DNA of 64,000 bases from Loigolactobacillus rennini DSM 20253 (GCF_001436505.1 NZ_AYYI01000015.1:1-64000), one strand, 5' to 3'; positions 10,500 to 18,963 are shown, numbered from the stretch's first letter. A program made the numbers and translations. Notes: generated by a model from the sequence alone, not told the origin.

Positions 10500-11342
10500 C
10501 TAAACGACTGATAGCATTTCGGGCCAAGTATCCGCTAAAACTTGTTTGGTTTTCCGGTATGTGTCATTTGCTGTCCAGTTAATTCCTTTAGCTAGTGCCC
10601 GATCAGATACCACCTCAACGCCAATCACTTGTGGCTGCACGCCCGCAAGCTTAAGCATTCGAATAAATTTTGAGCTAACCGCCGCGCCATCTCCAGGAGC
10701 CAAACGATCATGCATAGATTCCGCACGCAAAACCGTCGGTGCATAAGCCCGCTGATTAACATCGTCTAACTGAATTGCTACTACACGCTTGGCCTGCGCT
10801 GTTGTCAAAGAATCAACCGGATGTTTTGCACGCGCCCAGTGCCAAACATCCAGCAAAAGTCCCGTATTTGGACAACCAGCTTGTTGTAAGATTTGCCAAG
10901 CTGTCGCTAAATCTGGTATACCGCTATAAGGCACCGGCTCAAGGGCAATGATTAACTGTCCAGTGCGCTGACATAATTCACGTAATTTTTGCGCGACATA
11001 ATCAATCGGATAAGTTTCCAACAATCCAGTATTAATCCGATTAACTTGAAATAGTTGGCACATATGAAAACAAATCTGCTCTTTATATTTTTGCAAATAC
11101 GTGCGTGGTTCCTCACACCATTGCACAATGTATTCCACTTCTGTACAGCGTAAGTGATAACGCTGAAGCAACACTAATAGATCGTCGTCAGTTAAGCCTT
11201 CATTTAACGCATCAACATAATTTTCAGCACGTAGGCCGATTCCTTGATACCCAGCTGCCGAAGCAGCCACACACCGTTGCTCAAAAGTACAATGGCTGCC
11301 TAACGTCCATGAACTCATAGTAATCGGTGGTTTACCTGTCAC
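10500..11342 (-). CDS. TIM-barrel sugar isomerase/dehydratase family protein
   Basis: A 280-residue xylose-isomerase-like TIM-barrel protein. The usual metal ligands can be seen: glutamate in IIALEPVPYSG, aspartate and histidine in LLLDVWHWAR, aspartate in AIQLDDVNQ, and a final glutamate in VIGVEVVSD. The family includes sugar epimerases, inosose dehydratases and 3-dehydroshikimate dehydratases. With aroD and aroE in the same operon a 3-dehydroshikimate dehydratase is an attractive but unproven guess. It is the first gene of the operon. The start is taken as GTG at 11342, 6 nt after GAAGGA; an internal ATG 8 codons later is the alternative. Confidence 0.75.
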   Translation of the reverse strand: MTGKPPITMSSWTLGSHCTFEQRCVAASAAGYQGIGLRAENYVDALNEGLTDDDLLVLLQRYHLRCTEVEYIVQWCEEPRTYLQKYKEQICFHMCQLFQVNRINTGLLETYPIDYVAQKLRELCQRTGQLIIALEPVPYSGIPDLATAWQILQQAGCPNTGLLLDVWHWARAKHPVDSLTTAQAKRVVAIQLDDVNQRAYAPTVLRAESMHDRLAPGDGAAVSSKFIRMLKLAGVQPQVIGVEVVSDRALAKGINWTANDTYRKTKQVLADTWPEMLSVV

Positions 11343-11380
11343 ATTAATTCCTTCTTTACAACTAATTCATTCATTTATCT

Positions 11381-11397
11381 CTATAAATCAAATATAG
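11381..11397. promoter_or_regulatory. Candidate LysR binding site in divergent region
   Basis: CTATAAATCAAATATAG is an inverted repeat (CTATA-N7-TATAG) that fits the T-N11-A form of LysR-type operators. It lies between the divergent TIM-barrel and LysR genes, where a LysR regulator normally binds. Confidence 0.5.
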
Positions 11398-11420
11398 ATC
11401 AATTGTTATAGCGCGTCTAA

Positions 11421-11448
11421 TTGATTATTTTGTTTAAATTGATATAAT
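11421..11448 (+). promoter_or_regulatory. Promoter of the LysR gene
   Basis: TTGATT (11421-11426) and TATAAT (11443-11448) are 16 bp apart, about 36 bp before the LysR start codon. Confidence 0.65.
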
Positions 11449-11484
11449 TATTCTATTGATAAAAGTGTTAAAAAGGAGTCGCAA

Positions 11485-12381
11485 ATGAATTTTCAGCAAT
11501 TACAATACCTTGCAATCTTGGCACAAACAGAGAATTATACACAAGCAGCCAAAATGTTACACATTACCCAGCCTTCTTTAACTTACGCCATCAAAAAATT
11601 AGAAGAACAAGTTGATTTAACTTTATTTAAACGTGTTGGCCGCAATGTTCGACTCACCAATAGTGGTCGAATTTTTGTCAAACAAAGTATGAAAGCAATT
11701 AATACTTTAAATCAAGCGGTAGAGCAGGCAAAAGAAGCTGAAAAGCCACAAGACATTATTAAAATCTCAACTTTACGTTCGTTAAGCACTAGATGGTTGC
11801 CCTTTTCATTGAAAGAATTTTTAAGCCAGTACCGAAATCGTACAACACCGAAATTTCAGTTCACTAGTGGCGCTGTTTTATCTCAAACAATTGTCAAACA
11901 ATTACGTGCTGAGCAAATTGATATTGGTTTTTGTTCCAAAATCGACAACCTAGCGGACATTGAATACTATCCAGTGTACGAGCAGCAATTAAAATTCATT
12001 ACGCCGCTAGGTCATCCTTTAGCAGCAAAAAAAGCAGTTAATTTAAAAGATACCTTAGATTACCAATACATTACTTACAGCAAAGCAGCCGGTTTACACG
12101 TGGCATTAAACCAGTTATTTTCGATTTGTGGCGGCCGACCGCAAAGCCGTTTTTCTGTCGATGAAGACGAAATTGTTGCCGGATTAGTGGCGGCAGGTTT
12201 TGGCGTCGGCATTGTGCCAGAAATGAATCTTTTAGCAACTTTACCACTTAAACAGTTACCGATTGTCTTTCCTAAATACCGGCGCTTCATCTACATGGCA
12301 ACTCTTAAGGCACATTACCAATCACCTGCCGCAACCCGTTTCATTCATTACATCAGACAGACAAATCACATTCACTATTAA
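11485..12381 (+). CDS. LysR family regulator of the aroD/aroE operon
   Basis: A 298-residue LysR-type regulator with an N-terminal helix-turn-helix (TQAAKMLHITQPSLTYAIKK, residues 20-39) and a C-terminal ligand-binding domain containing the glycine-rich AGLVAAGFGVGIVPE segment. An AAGGAG site lies 8 nt before the ATG. It is transcribed divergently from the five-gene operon and lies 150 bp upstream of an MFS transporter gene on its own strand. By the usual LysR logic it should control one or both, responding to a pathway metabolite such as quinate or shikimate. The ligand is an inference. Confidence 0.9.
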   Translation: MNFQQLQYLAILAQTENYTQAAKMLHITQPSLTYAIKKLEEQVDLTLFKRVGRNVRLTNSGRIFVKQSMKAINTLNQAVEQAKEAEKPQDIIKISTLRSLSTRWLPFSLKEFLSQYRNRTTPKFQFTSGAVLSQTIVKQLRAEQIDIGFCSKIDNLADIEYYPVYEQQLKFITPLGHPLAAKKAVNLKDTLDYQYITYSKAAGLHVALNQLFSICGGRPQSRFSVDEDEIVAGLVAAGFGVGIVPEMNLLATLPLKQLPIVFPKYRRFIYMATLKAHYQSPAATRFIHYIRQTNHIHY

Positions 12382-12533
12382 GGTGGCTCGTGATTCGACT
12401 AGATTGACACCGATTACATTCAATAGAGAAGATTAATCAATTCACCAAAAAATCTGAATTAGACAAAGCTATCATCTTGACTTATATTGAAATTGTTAAT
12501 CGGTTTCATACACAATTGTTAAGGAGGCTCACG

Positions 12534-13742
12534 ATGAAACAAAGACATTATCTTGGCGCAACTGCCAGTATTTATATAAATTATGCGTTAGTCGGTATGA
12601 TCACTATCATCCTGTCGCAATACAGCACCTATTTTCAAAAAAGTTGGCACACTGATATTAAAGGAATTTCCATTGTTTTAGCCGTCGTTGGTTTAGGCCG
12701 GATTTTGACGATTCTATCCGCAGGCGTGATTTCTGATAAAATTGGCCGCAAAAAAACACTATTAATCGCTTTAGTAGCTGATATTATCTTTTTACTAGGC
12801 GCTGCTTACGCGCATAACTTATTGATGGCCTGCATCGCTGCATTATTTTTTGGTGTCACTAATTCTTTCGGCGATGCCGCTGGCTACCCAGCTTTAACCG
12901 ATGCCTATCCCAATAAATCGGCAACCATGAATTCATTGGTTAAAGCAGCGATGTCACTGTGTCAATTTCTCTTTCCCTTCTGGGTAGCTGCCGTTACTGA
13001 TGCACGTTTAACCGCAATAGTGTTAGCGCTTGCGCTAGCTGCTAACATTTTATTGACCCTGGTCAGTCCCTTTGCACCGCACGAAGAAACGCCACAAAAA
13101 AATAAAGTCAGCACCGAAAATGCTACTGCCATTCAACCACAAACAAAAGGGCAACAACCAAAGATGGCAATTGATGGGGCGTTATTAATTGCCTTAGGTT
13201 TCACCATCTGTTTTACTTTCTATGTTTTTTCGCAATACTTACCTAACTTCGGCGTCAACGTTTTAGGTGTCTCTGCTAGCACTGCCAAAACCTTAGTTTC
13301 TTGGTACGCAATGGCTTCTTTGATCTCTGTTTTTATCACGGCAATTGCCGTCACAAAAATTAAGCGCTTAACGCTGATCATTATTTATACAGCGCTATCA
13401 GCAGCTGGTTTATTTTTAATGTTACTGAAGCCGTCGTTATTAACTGCTAGAATCGGCAGCCTTGCCATCGGCTTTTTTGGTGCAGGTGGAATTTGGCAAG
13501 TTGGTTTGTCCATTCTGACCAGTTACTTTCCCAAGGGTCACGGTAAATTAACGAGTTATTATAGTTTTATGGCTGCTGTCACTTACTTTTTAGGACCACT
13601 ATTATCTAGCTTTGTCATCAGCACTACTGCAGCGAGTGTTTTAACGGTTTTTTGGATCACGGCAGTCGATACCGTTATTTCCGTTGTTATCACATTATTA
13701 TTAATCCAACGGCGGCAGCACTTAACATTACCACATAATTAG
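12534..13742 (+). CDS. MFS transporter, putative shikimate/quinate or related carboxylate carrier
   Basis: A 402-residue major facilitator protein with about 12 predicted membrane segments and a long charged central loop near residues 185-215 (rich in K, Q, T, E). The loop 2-3 motif is present as GVISDKIGRKKT. The start at 12534 is set by AAGGAGG 6 nt upstream; the frame is open for 19 more codons but without a ribosome site. It follows the LysR gene and ends at a bidirectional terminator. Its place beside the aroD/aroE operon suggests import of the operon's substrate. Specificity cannot be read from sequence. Confidence 0.82.
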   Translation: MKQRHYLGATASIYINYALVGMITIILSQYSTYFQKSWHTDIKGISIVLAVVGLGRILTILSAGVISDKIGRKKTLLIALVADIIFLLGAAYAHNLLMACIAALFFGVTNSFGDAAGYPALTDAYPNKSATMNSLVKAAMSLCQFLFPFWVAAVTDARLTAIVLALALAANILLTLVSPFAPHEETPQKNKVSTENATAIQPQTKGQQPKMAIDGALLIALGFTICFTFYVFSQYLPNFGVNVLGVSASTAKTLVSWYAMASLISVFITAIAVTKIKRLTLIIIYTALSAAGLFLMLLKPSLLTARIGSLAIGFFGAGGIWQVGLSILTSYFPKGHGKLTSYYSFMAAVTYFLGPLLSSFVISTTAASVLTVFWITAVDTVISVVITLLLIQRRQHLTLPHN

Positions 13743-13753
13743 TTAGAAGCAAA

Positions 13754-13797
13754 AAAATCCAGCAACTGAGTTAAATGCTCAGTTACTGGATTTTATC
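13754..13797. terminator. Bidirectional terminator between MFS and tag genes
   Basis: AAATCCAGcAACTGAG pairs with CTCAGTTaCTGGATTT around a 7-nt loop. A-rich and T-rich flanks on the two sides fit termination in both directions. Confidence 0.85.
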
Positions 13798-13810
13798 ATT
13801 TACAACATTA

Positions 13811-14374
13811 TTAAGATGATCGCCAAGCACAAGTCATTTCGTGATCATTAACCGCACCCACACTTTGCATAAAGGCATACATCGAAACAGGACCAACAAA
13901 TTTAAACCCCCGCTGTTTTAAGTCTTTTGCAAGCTTAGCTGACAACGGCGTCTGGGTCGGTGCTGCATGCTGCACAGTGACCACATGCTTAATTGGGTAG
14001 TCCCCTACTGCAGGCCAAAAATAATTTGCAAAGCCATGATAAGCAACGCTTACCTTCAAAAAAGCACGGGCATTACTAACCGTTGCTTCTAATTTACGAC
14101 GATTGCGAATGATGGCTGGATTCTGCAAAGCTGCGGTGATTTCATCTGACGTCATCGCTGCCACTGCGACCAACTGGTAATCATGAAATACACGGTGAAA
14201 TGCTTGCCGTTTATGCAATACTGTGGCCCAACTTAACCCGGCTTGATAAGTTTCCATACATAACCGCTCAAACAAAGCCTGGTCGGTATAAATTGGTTTA
14301 CCCCATTCCTGATCATGGTACGCTTGCATTTCTGGACTAACATTTGCCCAGTGACACCGCTGAATTGCTGTCAT
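13811..14374 (-). CDS. tag: DNA-3-methyladenine glycosylase I
   Basis: Removes 3-methyladenine from alkylated DNA, starting base excision repair. The 187-residue protein shows the Tag signature: RCHWANVSPEMQAYHDQEWG at the N-terminus (zinc-binding cysteine and histidine) and FVGPVSMYAFMQSVGAVNDH near the C-terminus. The start at 14374 has GGAGG 8 nt upstream; an upstream in-frame ATG overlaps that ribosome site. It lies 14 bp after the DUF72 gene and is likely part of the Rrf2/DUF72 unit. Confidence 0.94.
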   Translation of the reverse strand: MTAIQRCHWANVSPEMQAYHDQEWGKPIYTDQALFERLCMETYQAGLSWATVLHKRQAFHRVFHDYQLVAVAAMTSDEITAALQNPAIIRNRRKLEATVSNARAFLKVSVAYHGFANYFWPAVGDYPIKHVVTVQHAAPTQTPLSAKLAKDLKQRGFKFVGPVSMYAFMQSVGAVNDHEMTCAWRSS

Positions 14375-14388
14375 CACAGACGCCTCCA

Positions 14389-15231
14389 TTAAAATAAATC
14401 CATTTGTTGAGGTGCTAGGCCTTTAAATTCTAAGCCCAATAATTCTTGGAGACGCAACGCATTATCTGCAGCATCCCCACCAGAATTATTATTAAAAATC
14501 ACACAAACCTCCTGTGCTTCACCCGTTAAACGCCGAATATCATACGCAAAATTCTTTAATTCATTATCATTATAACGCCACAAAGTTCGTTTCCGGCGCC
14601 AATCTTTACCTTGATTAGCCCAACCGGCAAAATTCCGACCGTGCAAGCGCAACACCGCCAATTGATTGGTTGCAACTGGAAAATAGGGTGTACTGCCAGT
14701 CGGCGTCTGTGGCTCATCAACGATGACATGGCTAAAATTCAGCTGCCGTAATAAACCCAGCATTTGCTGTCGATAAGCTTGTTGGTACCAAGCTTGGTTG
14801 CGGAATTCCACCGCAGCTGGCAAATCACCTAAATAATGCCGCACCCGCCGCAAATAACGAACATTCTCCTGAGTAACGCCAAAAAAAGGCGGAAATTGCA
14901 GCAAAATTGTTTTCAATTTCCCAGCCGCAACCAACGGCGCGCTACTTTGTCTAAAATGCATGAAAACTTCTGCTTCATCCGTTGCACCCACAGCGGCAGG
15001 CTCACGATGTCGCGTCATCACTTGGTTAGCTTTAACAATAAACTGAAAATTTGGCGGTGTTTCTTGCACCCATTTTCTAAATGAGCTTTCCCTAGGAATC
15101 CCATAAAATGGCGTATCTAGCTCAACACAAGGTAAAAATTGTGCGTATTCAGGTAACGTTAATTTACGTTCTTGGCCTTCATGCAATAAGCTGCCATGCT
15201 CGCGCCAAGTTGTCAATCCAATTGTAATCAT
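14389..15231 (-). CDS. DUF72 domain protein (YecE-like)
   Basis: A 280-residue DUF72 protein, a TIM-barrel family of unknown biochemical role. Recognisable segments are TIGLTTWREHGSLL at the start, VELDTPFYGIPRESSFRKW, FQFIVKANQVMTRHRE, KTILLQFPPFFG, and the late VCVIFNNNSGGDAADNALRL. Length is normal. It is 21 bp downstream of a small membrane protein gene and 14 bp upstream of tag. The conserved glutamates and aspartates fit a metal- or phosphate-binding barrel, but no function is claimed. Confidence 0.9.
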   Translation of the reverse strand: MITIGLTTWREHGSLLHEGQERKLTLPEYAQFLPCVELDTPFYGIPRESSFRKWVQETPPNFQFIVKANQVMTRHREPAAVGATDEAEVFMHFRQSSAPLVAAGKLKTILLQFPPFFGVTQENVRYLRRVRHYLGDLPAAVEFRNQAWYQQAYRQQMLGLLRQLNFSHVIVDEPQTPTGSTPYFPVATNQLAVLRLHGRNFAGWANQGKDWRRKRTLWRYNDNELKNFAYDIRRLTGEAQEVCVIFNNNSGGDAADNALRLQELLGLEFKGLAPQQMDLF

Positions 15232-15252
15232 TGCCTAACACCCCATTCCAAA

Positions 15253-15576
15253 CTAATAGCGCTGAAATCGGCGAACAATTTGGCATTCGCGCTGATTTAA
15301 TTGCTGTCCCAGTTCATCGACTAAATGTTGTCCATTCAGTCGATAATGATAACGTGTTTGCCGCACACTATAGCCTAAAATACCACATAAAAAAGCACCG
15401 AAAAAAACACGTGTCCGCGTGATGGTTAACCAAAATAATTTTAAGGACAGCCCACCAACTAAAATTCGCCAAATTAAATAAGCCAACAAGCAATCCAGCC
15501 CAACTTGCAGCCAACGCAAATAGCGTAACCGGTGGGTAATCATTTTAATGGCCAATAATAGATCTTCATGCGTCAT
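15253..15576 (-). CDS. Small membrane protein of unknown function
   Basis: A 107-residue protein I do not recognise. It has two hydrophobic segments, about residues 25-45 (VGLDCLLAYLIWRILVGGL) and 57-70 (VFFGAFLCGILGYSV), separated by a short basic loop, and a C-terminal basic tail rich in Q and R. It sits 21 bp after the Rrf2 regulator gene and 21 bp before the DUF72 gene, with the same strand and good spacing, which supports it being real. A membrane anchor or partner for a neighbouring product is possible. Confidence 0.7.
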   Translation of the reverse strand: MTHEDLLLAIKMITHRLRYLRWLQVGLDCLLAYLIWRILVGGLSLKLFWLTITRTRVFFGAFLCGILGYSVRQTRYHYRLNGQHLVDELGQQLNQRECQIVRRFQRY

Positions 15577-15597
15577 GGTCTAACTTCTTTCAGCACA

Positions 15598-16062
15598 TTA
15601 ACCAAAAGGTTTCCGCGCAATTGCTTTAAAATAACCGTGATGTTCAATGTCTTGCTTCAGATCCGCCATGGTAAATTGATGGTAAAAAGCGCGGTATCCT
15701 TGATCGGCTAAAGTAAACAAATCAGTTAACGTCTCTTCGATGTTACGATTGATGTCACTACCATCACCAACAGCACTAGGACTGCCAGTTGTAAAGCGTG
15801 CATAGCTAATGGCCGGTGGAATCGTTAAATCGTATAATTCACCGACATTGATATCAATTAACCGGCGATCCAATTGATAACCGCCATTTTTACCCACGAT
15901 GCCACGGATGTAATGTTGCTTGTGCAAAACGGATAAAATATTACGAATCATCACTGGATTCGTGGCCATAGAGACAGCAAGCTCGCGACTGGATACCAAA
16001 CGGGGTTGTTTTTGTTCTAAATAAAGTAAACTGTGAACAGCTACTGAAAAATCCAGACGCAT
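15598..16062 (-). CDS. Rrf2 family transcriptional regulator
   Basis: A 154-residue Rrf2-type winged-helix regulator: DFSVAVHSLLYL at the start, SSRELAVSMATNPVMIRNIL as the recognition helix region, and GKNGGYQLDR as the wing. It contains no cysteine, so it cannot carry the iron-sulfur cluster of IscR or NsrR and belongs with the YwnA/YwgB-type members. It is the first gene of a likely operon with the small membrane protein, DUF72 and tag genes and may be autoregulated. Confidence 0.88.
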   Translation of the reverse strand: MRLDFSVAVHSLLYLEQKQPRLVSSRELAVSMATNPVMIRNILSVLHKQHYIRGIVGKNGGYQLDRRLIDINVGELYDLTIPPAISYARFTTGSPSAVGDGSDINRNIEETLTDLFTLADQGYRAFYHQFTMADLKQDIEHHGYFKAIARKPFG

Positions 16063-16136
16063 TTTTGTGCTTCCTTTCTTAAATCAGATACATTTGAAAA
16101 TAATTTGTGCCATAACAGTTTGGCAGCAGTCTCCTT

Positions 16137-16150
16137 CTAACAAACGTTAG
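16137..16150. promoter_or_regulatory. Candidate operator upstream of the Rrf2 gene
   Basis: CTAACAAACGTTAG is a short inverted repeat (CTAAC-N4-GTTAG) in the 109-bp spacer upstream of the Rrf2 gene. A binding site for Rrf2 or another regulator is possible. The evidence is only the symmetry. Confidence 0.3.
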
Positions 16151-16171
16151 CGCTTGCTTACAGATACATCA

Positions 16172-16651
16172 CTAGGCCAATGGTTTGACCCAAAAATCAA
16201 TTAATTGTTCATCCTTAAAATTAGTAATGTAACACTGCTTTTTCCCTGACAACGCCGGTGTAATCAACCGCTTAAAGTCTGGGACAACACCTAAATTATC
16301 TTCACGGGTTAACCAGTCAATTGGAAAGAAATTTAATAACCCTTCACGCATTTGCTGCGGGTAAGCTGTTTGTGGCAGTCGGTCAAGTTTTGCCACCGCT
16401 AAATAAATATTATTGATGTAACGACCATCAATAAACCAATCGATGACTCCGGCAGGCGCTAATTGATAATCACTAGCCGCAATGCCGGTCTCTTCAGCAA
16501 TCTCACGTTTAGTGGCTGTCACTGCCGTTTCACCGGGTTCTACTTTTCCACCAATGCCATTCCACTGCCCTGGGTAAGGTGGCTTCAACCGATTTAAAAC
16601 CAATAATTGTTCTTGATAACGAATCAACGCTAAAGTATATTTATAAGTCAT
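16172..16651 (-). CDS. Nudix hydrolase, 8-oxo-dGTP diphosphatase-like
   Basis: A 159-residue Nudix hydrolase. The Nudix box is complete: GKVEPGETAVTATKREIAEE with the following TGI, residues about 38-60. The preceding LNRLKPPYPGQWNGIGG resembles MutT-type 8-oxo-dGTP diphosphatases of Firmicutes. The start at 16651 uses AAAGG about 9 nt upstream. It follows the chorismate mutase gene by 16 bp and is probably cotranscribed. The actual nucleotide substrate is uncertain. Confidence 0.88.
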   Translation of the reverse strand: MTYKYTLALIRYQEQLLVLNRLKPPYPGQWNGIGGKVEPGETAVTATKREIAEETGIAASDYQLAPAGVIDWFIDGRYINNIYLAVAKLDRLPQTAYPQQMREGLLNFFPIDWLTREDNLGVVPDFKRLITPALSGKKQCYITNFKDEQLIDFWVKPLA

Positions 16652-16667
16652 TGTTGACATCCTTTTA

Positions 16668-16958
16668 TCATTTAATTGAAGAATGGTGCTGCAATTTTTG
16701 AATGACATGTGCTTGATATTGCTTGGTTAACAGCATGGTTGAGCGATACCAATCAGTTAAATAAGGTGCCAACTGTGGATCCTTTAACTGCGCACATTGT
16801 TGCTTAATCACTTGATGTTCCCGAGTGACATCAGTTAACGGTAACTGTTGCTGATATTTTTGGCTAGCAATTTCTTTTGCGATCGCTAAACGCCGTTCAA
16901 ATAAAGCCGTTAACTGCGTATCAATCTGATTAATTTCTTGGCGCTGCGCTTCTAACAT
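16668..16958 (-). CDS. Chorismate mutase, AroQ type
   Basis: A 96-residue all-helical chorismate mutase, converting chorismate to prephenate for phenylalanine and tyrosine synthesis. The family pattern is clear: RQEINQIDTQLTALFERRL with the catalytic arginine early in helix 1, then IAKEIASQK, and a late VIKQQ and YRSTMLLTKQYQ. It is free-standing, with no fused dehydratase or dehydrogenase. No other chorismate-branch gene lies nearby. Whether it serves biosynthesis or is a remnant of it cannot be told here. Confidence 0.88.
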   Translation of the reverse strand: MLEAQRQEINQIDTQLTALFERRLAIAKEIASQKYQQQLPLTDVTREHQVIKQQCAQLKDPQLAPYLTDWYRSTMLLTKQYQAHVIQKLQHHSSIK

Positions 16959-17046
16959 GCTGAATGATAACCTCTTATCTAATGCTTTATTAATTTTATT
17001 TTAATAAACTTAGCACTTTAAAACAAGTTCTGCCTAAACACAACCC

Positions 17047-17733
17047 TTACAATGCTTGAAAAACCTGTTGTGCATCAGCTTGAATCATTTCAAATTTGAA
17101 AGGTAAACGTAACCGCTGTTCATTAATTGCGACAATTTGCGTATTCGGTTGCGCATAGTTAACCAACATTGAAAATGGAGCAACTTGAAACGAAGTCCCA
17201 CAAATGATGATTAAATCAGCTTCGCCAACTGCAGACACTGCCTGACTAATCGCCTGCTCAGGCAAAGCCTCACCATACAAGACAATGTCGGGACGTAAAA
17301 TTCCACCGTCTTTTTCATGCCGATCGCTTTGTAAATATTGTTGGTAATTAAAAGTTTGGTGGCATTTCTGGCAGTAAATTCGGTATAAATTACCGTGGAA
17401 CTCGACCACATGTTTTGCGCCTGCCTTTGCGTGCAAACCATCAACGTTTTGAGTGACAATCGTGCCTTTTTCATTACTGATTGCAGCCATTTTTTCATGG
17501 ATCACATTAGGCTTGGCATCAGGATAATACATACTTGCTTTAACAAACTTATAGAAATCTTCTGGATGATCCCGTAAATTGTCTTGGCTCAATAAATATT
17601 CCGGGTTTTGGTGGCCGGCGTATAACCCATTTTTAGAACGGTAATCTGGAATGCCAGAAGGGACAGAAACACCTGCTCCCGTTAGAAAGGTGACATGATT
17701 TGCTTTTTCAATTGCTTGTTTTAAATCAAACAT
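17047..17733 (-). CDS. Sir2 family NAD-dependent protein deacylase
   Basis: A 228-residue sirtuin that removes acyl groups from lysines using NAD. Visible motifs are TGAGVSVPSGIPDYR (NAD loop, near residue 18), TQNVDGLH with the key N and D, the catalytic histidine in VVEFHGNL near residue 122, and LIIICGTSFQVAPF. Only the first zinc pair is present (CQKC); at the position of the second pair the sequence reads SDRHEKDGG with no cysteine. A structural zinc may therefore be absent or differently bound. The gene stands between the chorismate mutase and a HELLH protein. Confidence 0.9.
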   Translation of the reverse strand: MFDLKQAIEKANHVTFLTGAGVSVPSGIPDYRSKNGLYAGHQNPEYLLSQDNLRDHPEDFYKFVKASMYYPDAKPNVIHEKMAAISNEKGTIVTQNVDGLHAKAGAKHVVEFHGNLYRIYCQKCHQTFNYQQYLQSDRHEKDGGILRPDIVLYGEALPEQAISQAVSAVGEADLIIICGTSFQVAPFSMLVNYAQPNTQIVAINEQRLRLPFKFEMIQADAQQVFQAL

Positions 17734-17790
17734 CTTCTCGTCTCCTATCTCATTAATAAATTTTATTTCTAATCGTTAAACTGATGACGT

Positions 17791-18750
17791 TTAGCGGATT
17801 AATAACGGCAAGTGCTGTTTTTGCAGAAAATCAGTCATTTTTTGACCATAAATTTGTTTAAAAAAGTCAGCACGTTGTTTTTCAGCTTGGGGAGCGGACA
17901 AAACAAAGGTGTTTTGTTGATCGTTTTTGCCTAAACCAATGTAGGCAGAGCGCTTATTATCGCGCAAAGTTAACTCCGAATGTAAAATTTGAAAGAGTTG
18001 CCGTACTTCTAAATGCGTTTGTCGCTGTGAAAAGACGCCATCTAACGTGACAAATTGATTGTGATGGGTCTGTGCTAAGCCAACGTTAGCCAACCACTGA
18101 TCAAAAGCAGCAAATAACTTGACCACAGCTCGCCTCAAGGTAAACGGCGAATCAATCGGCTTATCTGCTAGGATTTGGTACAACTGTTCAGCACCTTGGT
18201 AAGCTATGGGATAGCGCGCTGTTAACACTTTTTTCGCAGTAGCTAGCTGTCCTTGGTAAAATACCAATGCATCCAATAACGTTAAAGTGCGAAAAATAAG
18301 TAGGCGGTCATTTTTAGCCGGATCTTCCGGTGGCACCACCGTTTCAATTCCCTTTAAATACTGTGCTTGTACCGTGTCATCAATGATACCCCGTTGCTTT
18401 TGCACAGCAACAATCGGAACGTGAACAGCAGCGTGATAAAGTTCCACCGCAGTTGCTTCTAATTGTTGGTCCAAATCATGATCATGTGTGGTTAAATTAA
18501 AATGGATTTGTGGATAATGTTGCTGTGACAATAATAAATGAAGCAGTTCATGAGAAGCTGTGTAGTCAATATTCGTGACGTCCGCCACAACGACTTTTAA
18601 ACTACCGTCGGCACTACGTTCTTGGTAAGATTGATCATGCCGCAAATAGCCAGCCCGATCACTGCCAATTTCAAGCGTTACCGGTGACTTGGCTAATTGC
18701 TTTACCTCAGTTAATAATGTCTTCACTGTAGCTGAAAATTTTTCTGTCAT
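17791..18750 (-). CDS. HExxH-type metallopeptidase-like protein
   Basis: A 319-residue soluble protein resembling the lactobacillar group often labelled IpaB/EvcA family. Its clearest feature is YTASHELLHLLLSQQHYP near residue 70, a HExxH zinc-protease motif; a possible third ligand is a glutamate in QQLEATAVELYHA. The N-terminus holds an extended strand region (VTLEIGSDRAGYLRHDQ) and the C-terminal half is helical. No signal peptide or membrane segment is seen, so it is likely cytoplasmic. Protease activity is inferred from the motif alone. It lies 57 bp upstream of the sirtuin gene. Confidence 0.65.
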   Translation of the reverse strand: MTEKFSATVKTLLTEVKQLAKSPVTLEIGSDRAGYLRHDQSYQERSADGSLKVVVADVTNIDYTASHELLHLLLSQQHYPQIHFNLTTHDHDLDQQLEATAVELYHAAVHVPIVAVQKQRGIIDDTVQAQYLKGIETVVPPEDPAKNDRLLIFRTLTLLDALVFYQGQLATAKKVLTARYPIAYQGAEQLYQILADKPIDSPFTLRRAVVKLFAAFDQWLANVGLAQTHHNQFVTLDGVFSQRQTHLEVRQLFQILHSELTLRDNKRSAYIGLGKNDQQNTFVLSAPQAEKQRADFFKQIYGQKMTDFLQKQHLPLLIR

Positions 18751-18866
18751 AAGTTCATACCTTTCCCATCTCGATGGCTGTCAGGTTGCTAATGGCCAGT
18801 CTGACTATATTCTAGCAAAGCAAACCCTGCTTGTGAACTGAATGACAGTTTTTGTCAATCTACACC

Positions 18867-18889
18867 CTAAAGCGCTTTCGTGATATACT
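18867..18889 (+). promoter_or_regulatory. Extended -10 promoter with cre-like site
   Basis: TGATATACT (18881-18889) is an extended -10 element. Directly upstream, CTAAAGCGCTTTCG (18867-18880) matches the CcpA cre palindrome TGAAAGCGCTTTCA at 12 of 14 positions. Catabolite repression of the DHFR-family gene is suggested. Confidence 0.55.
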
Positions 18890-18963
18890 AAACATGTACA
18901 CCGTTTTAATTCAAATAAACATCACGCACTAACTTTAAACTATCACTAATGGAGGAAAAGGCA

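Noticed and set aside
16172-18750. An aromatic amino acid operon around chorismate mutase
   Set aside because: Neighbours are a Nudix hydrolase, a sirtuin and a HELLH protein, none of the aromatic pathway; the chorismate mutase is isolated.
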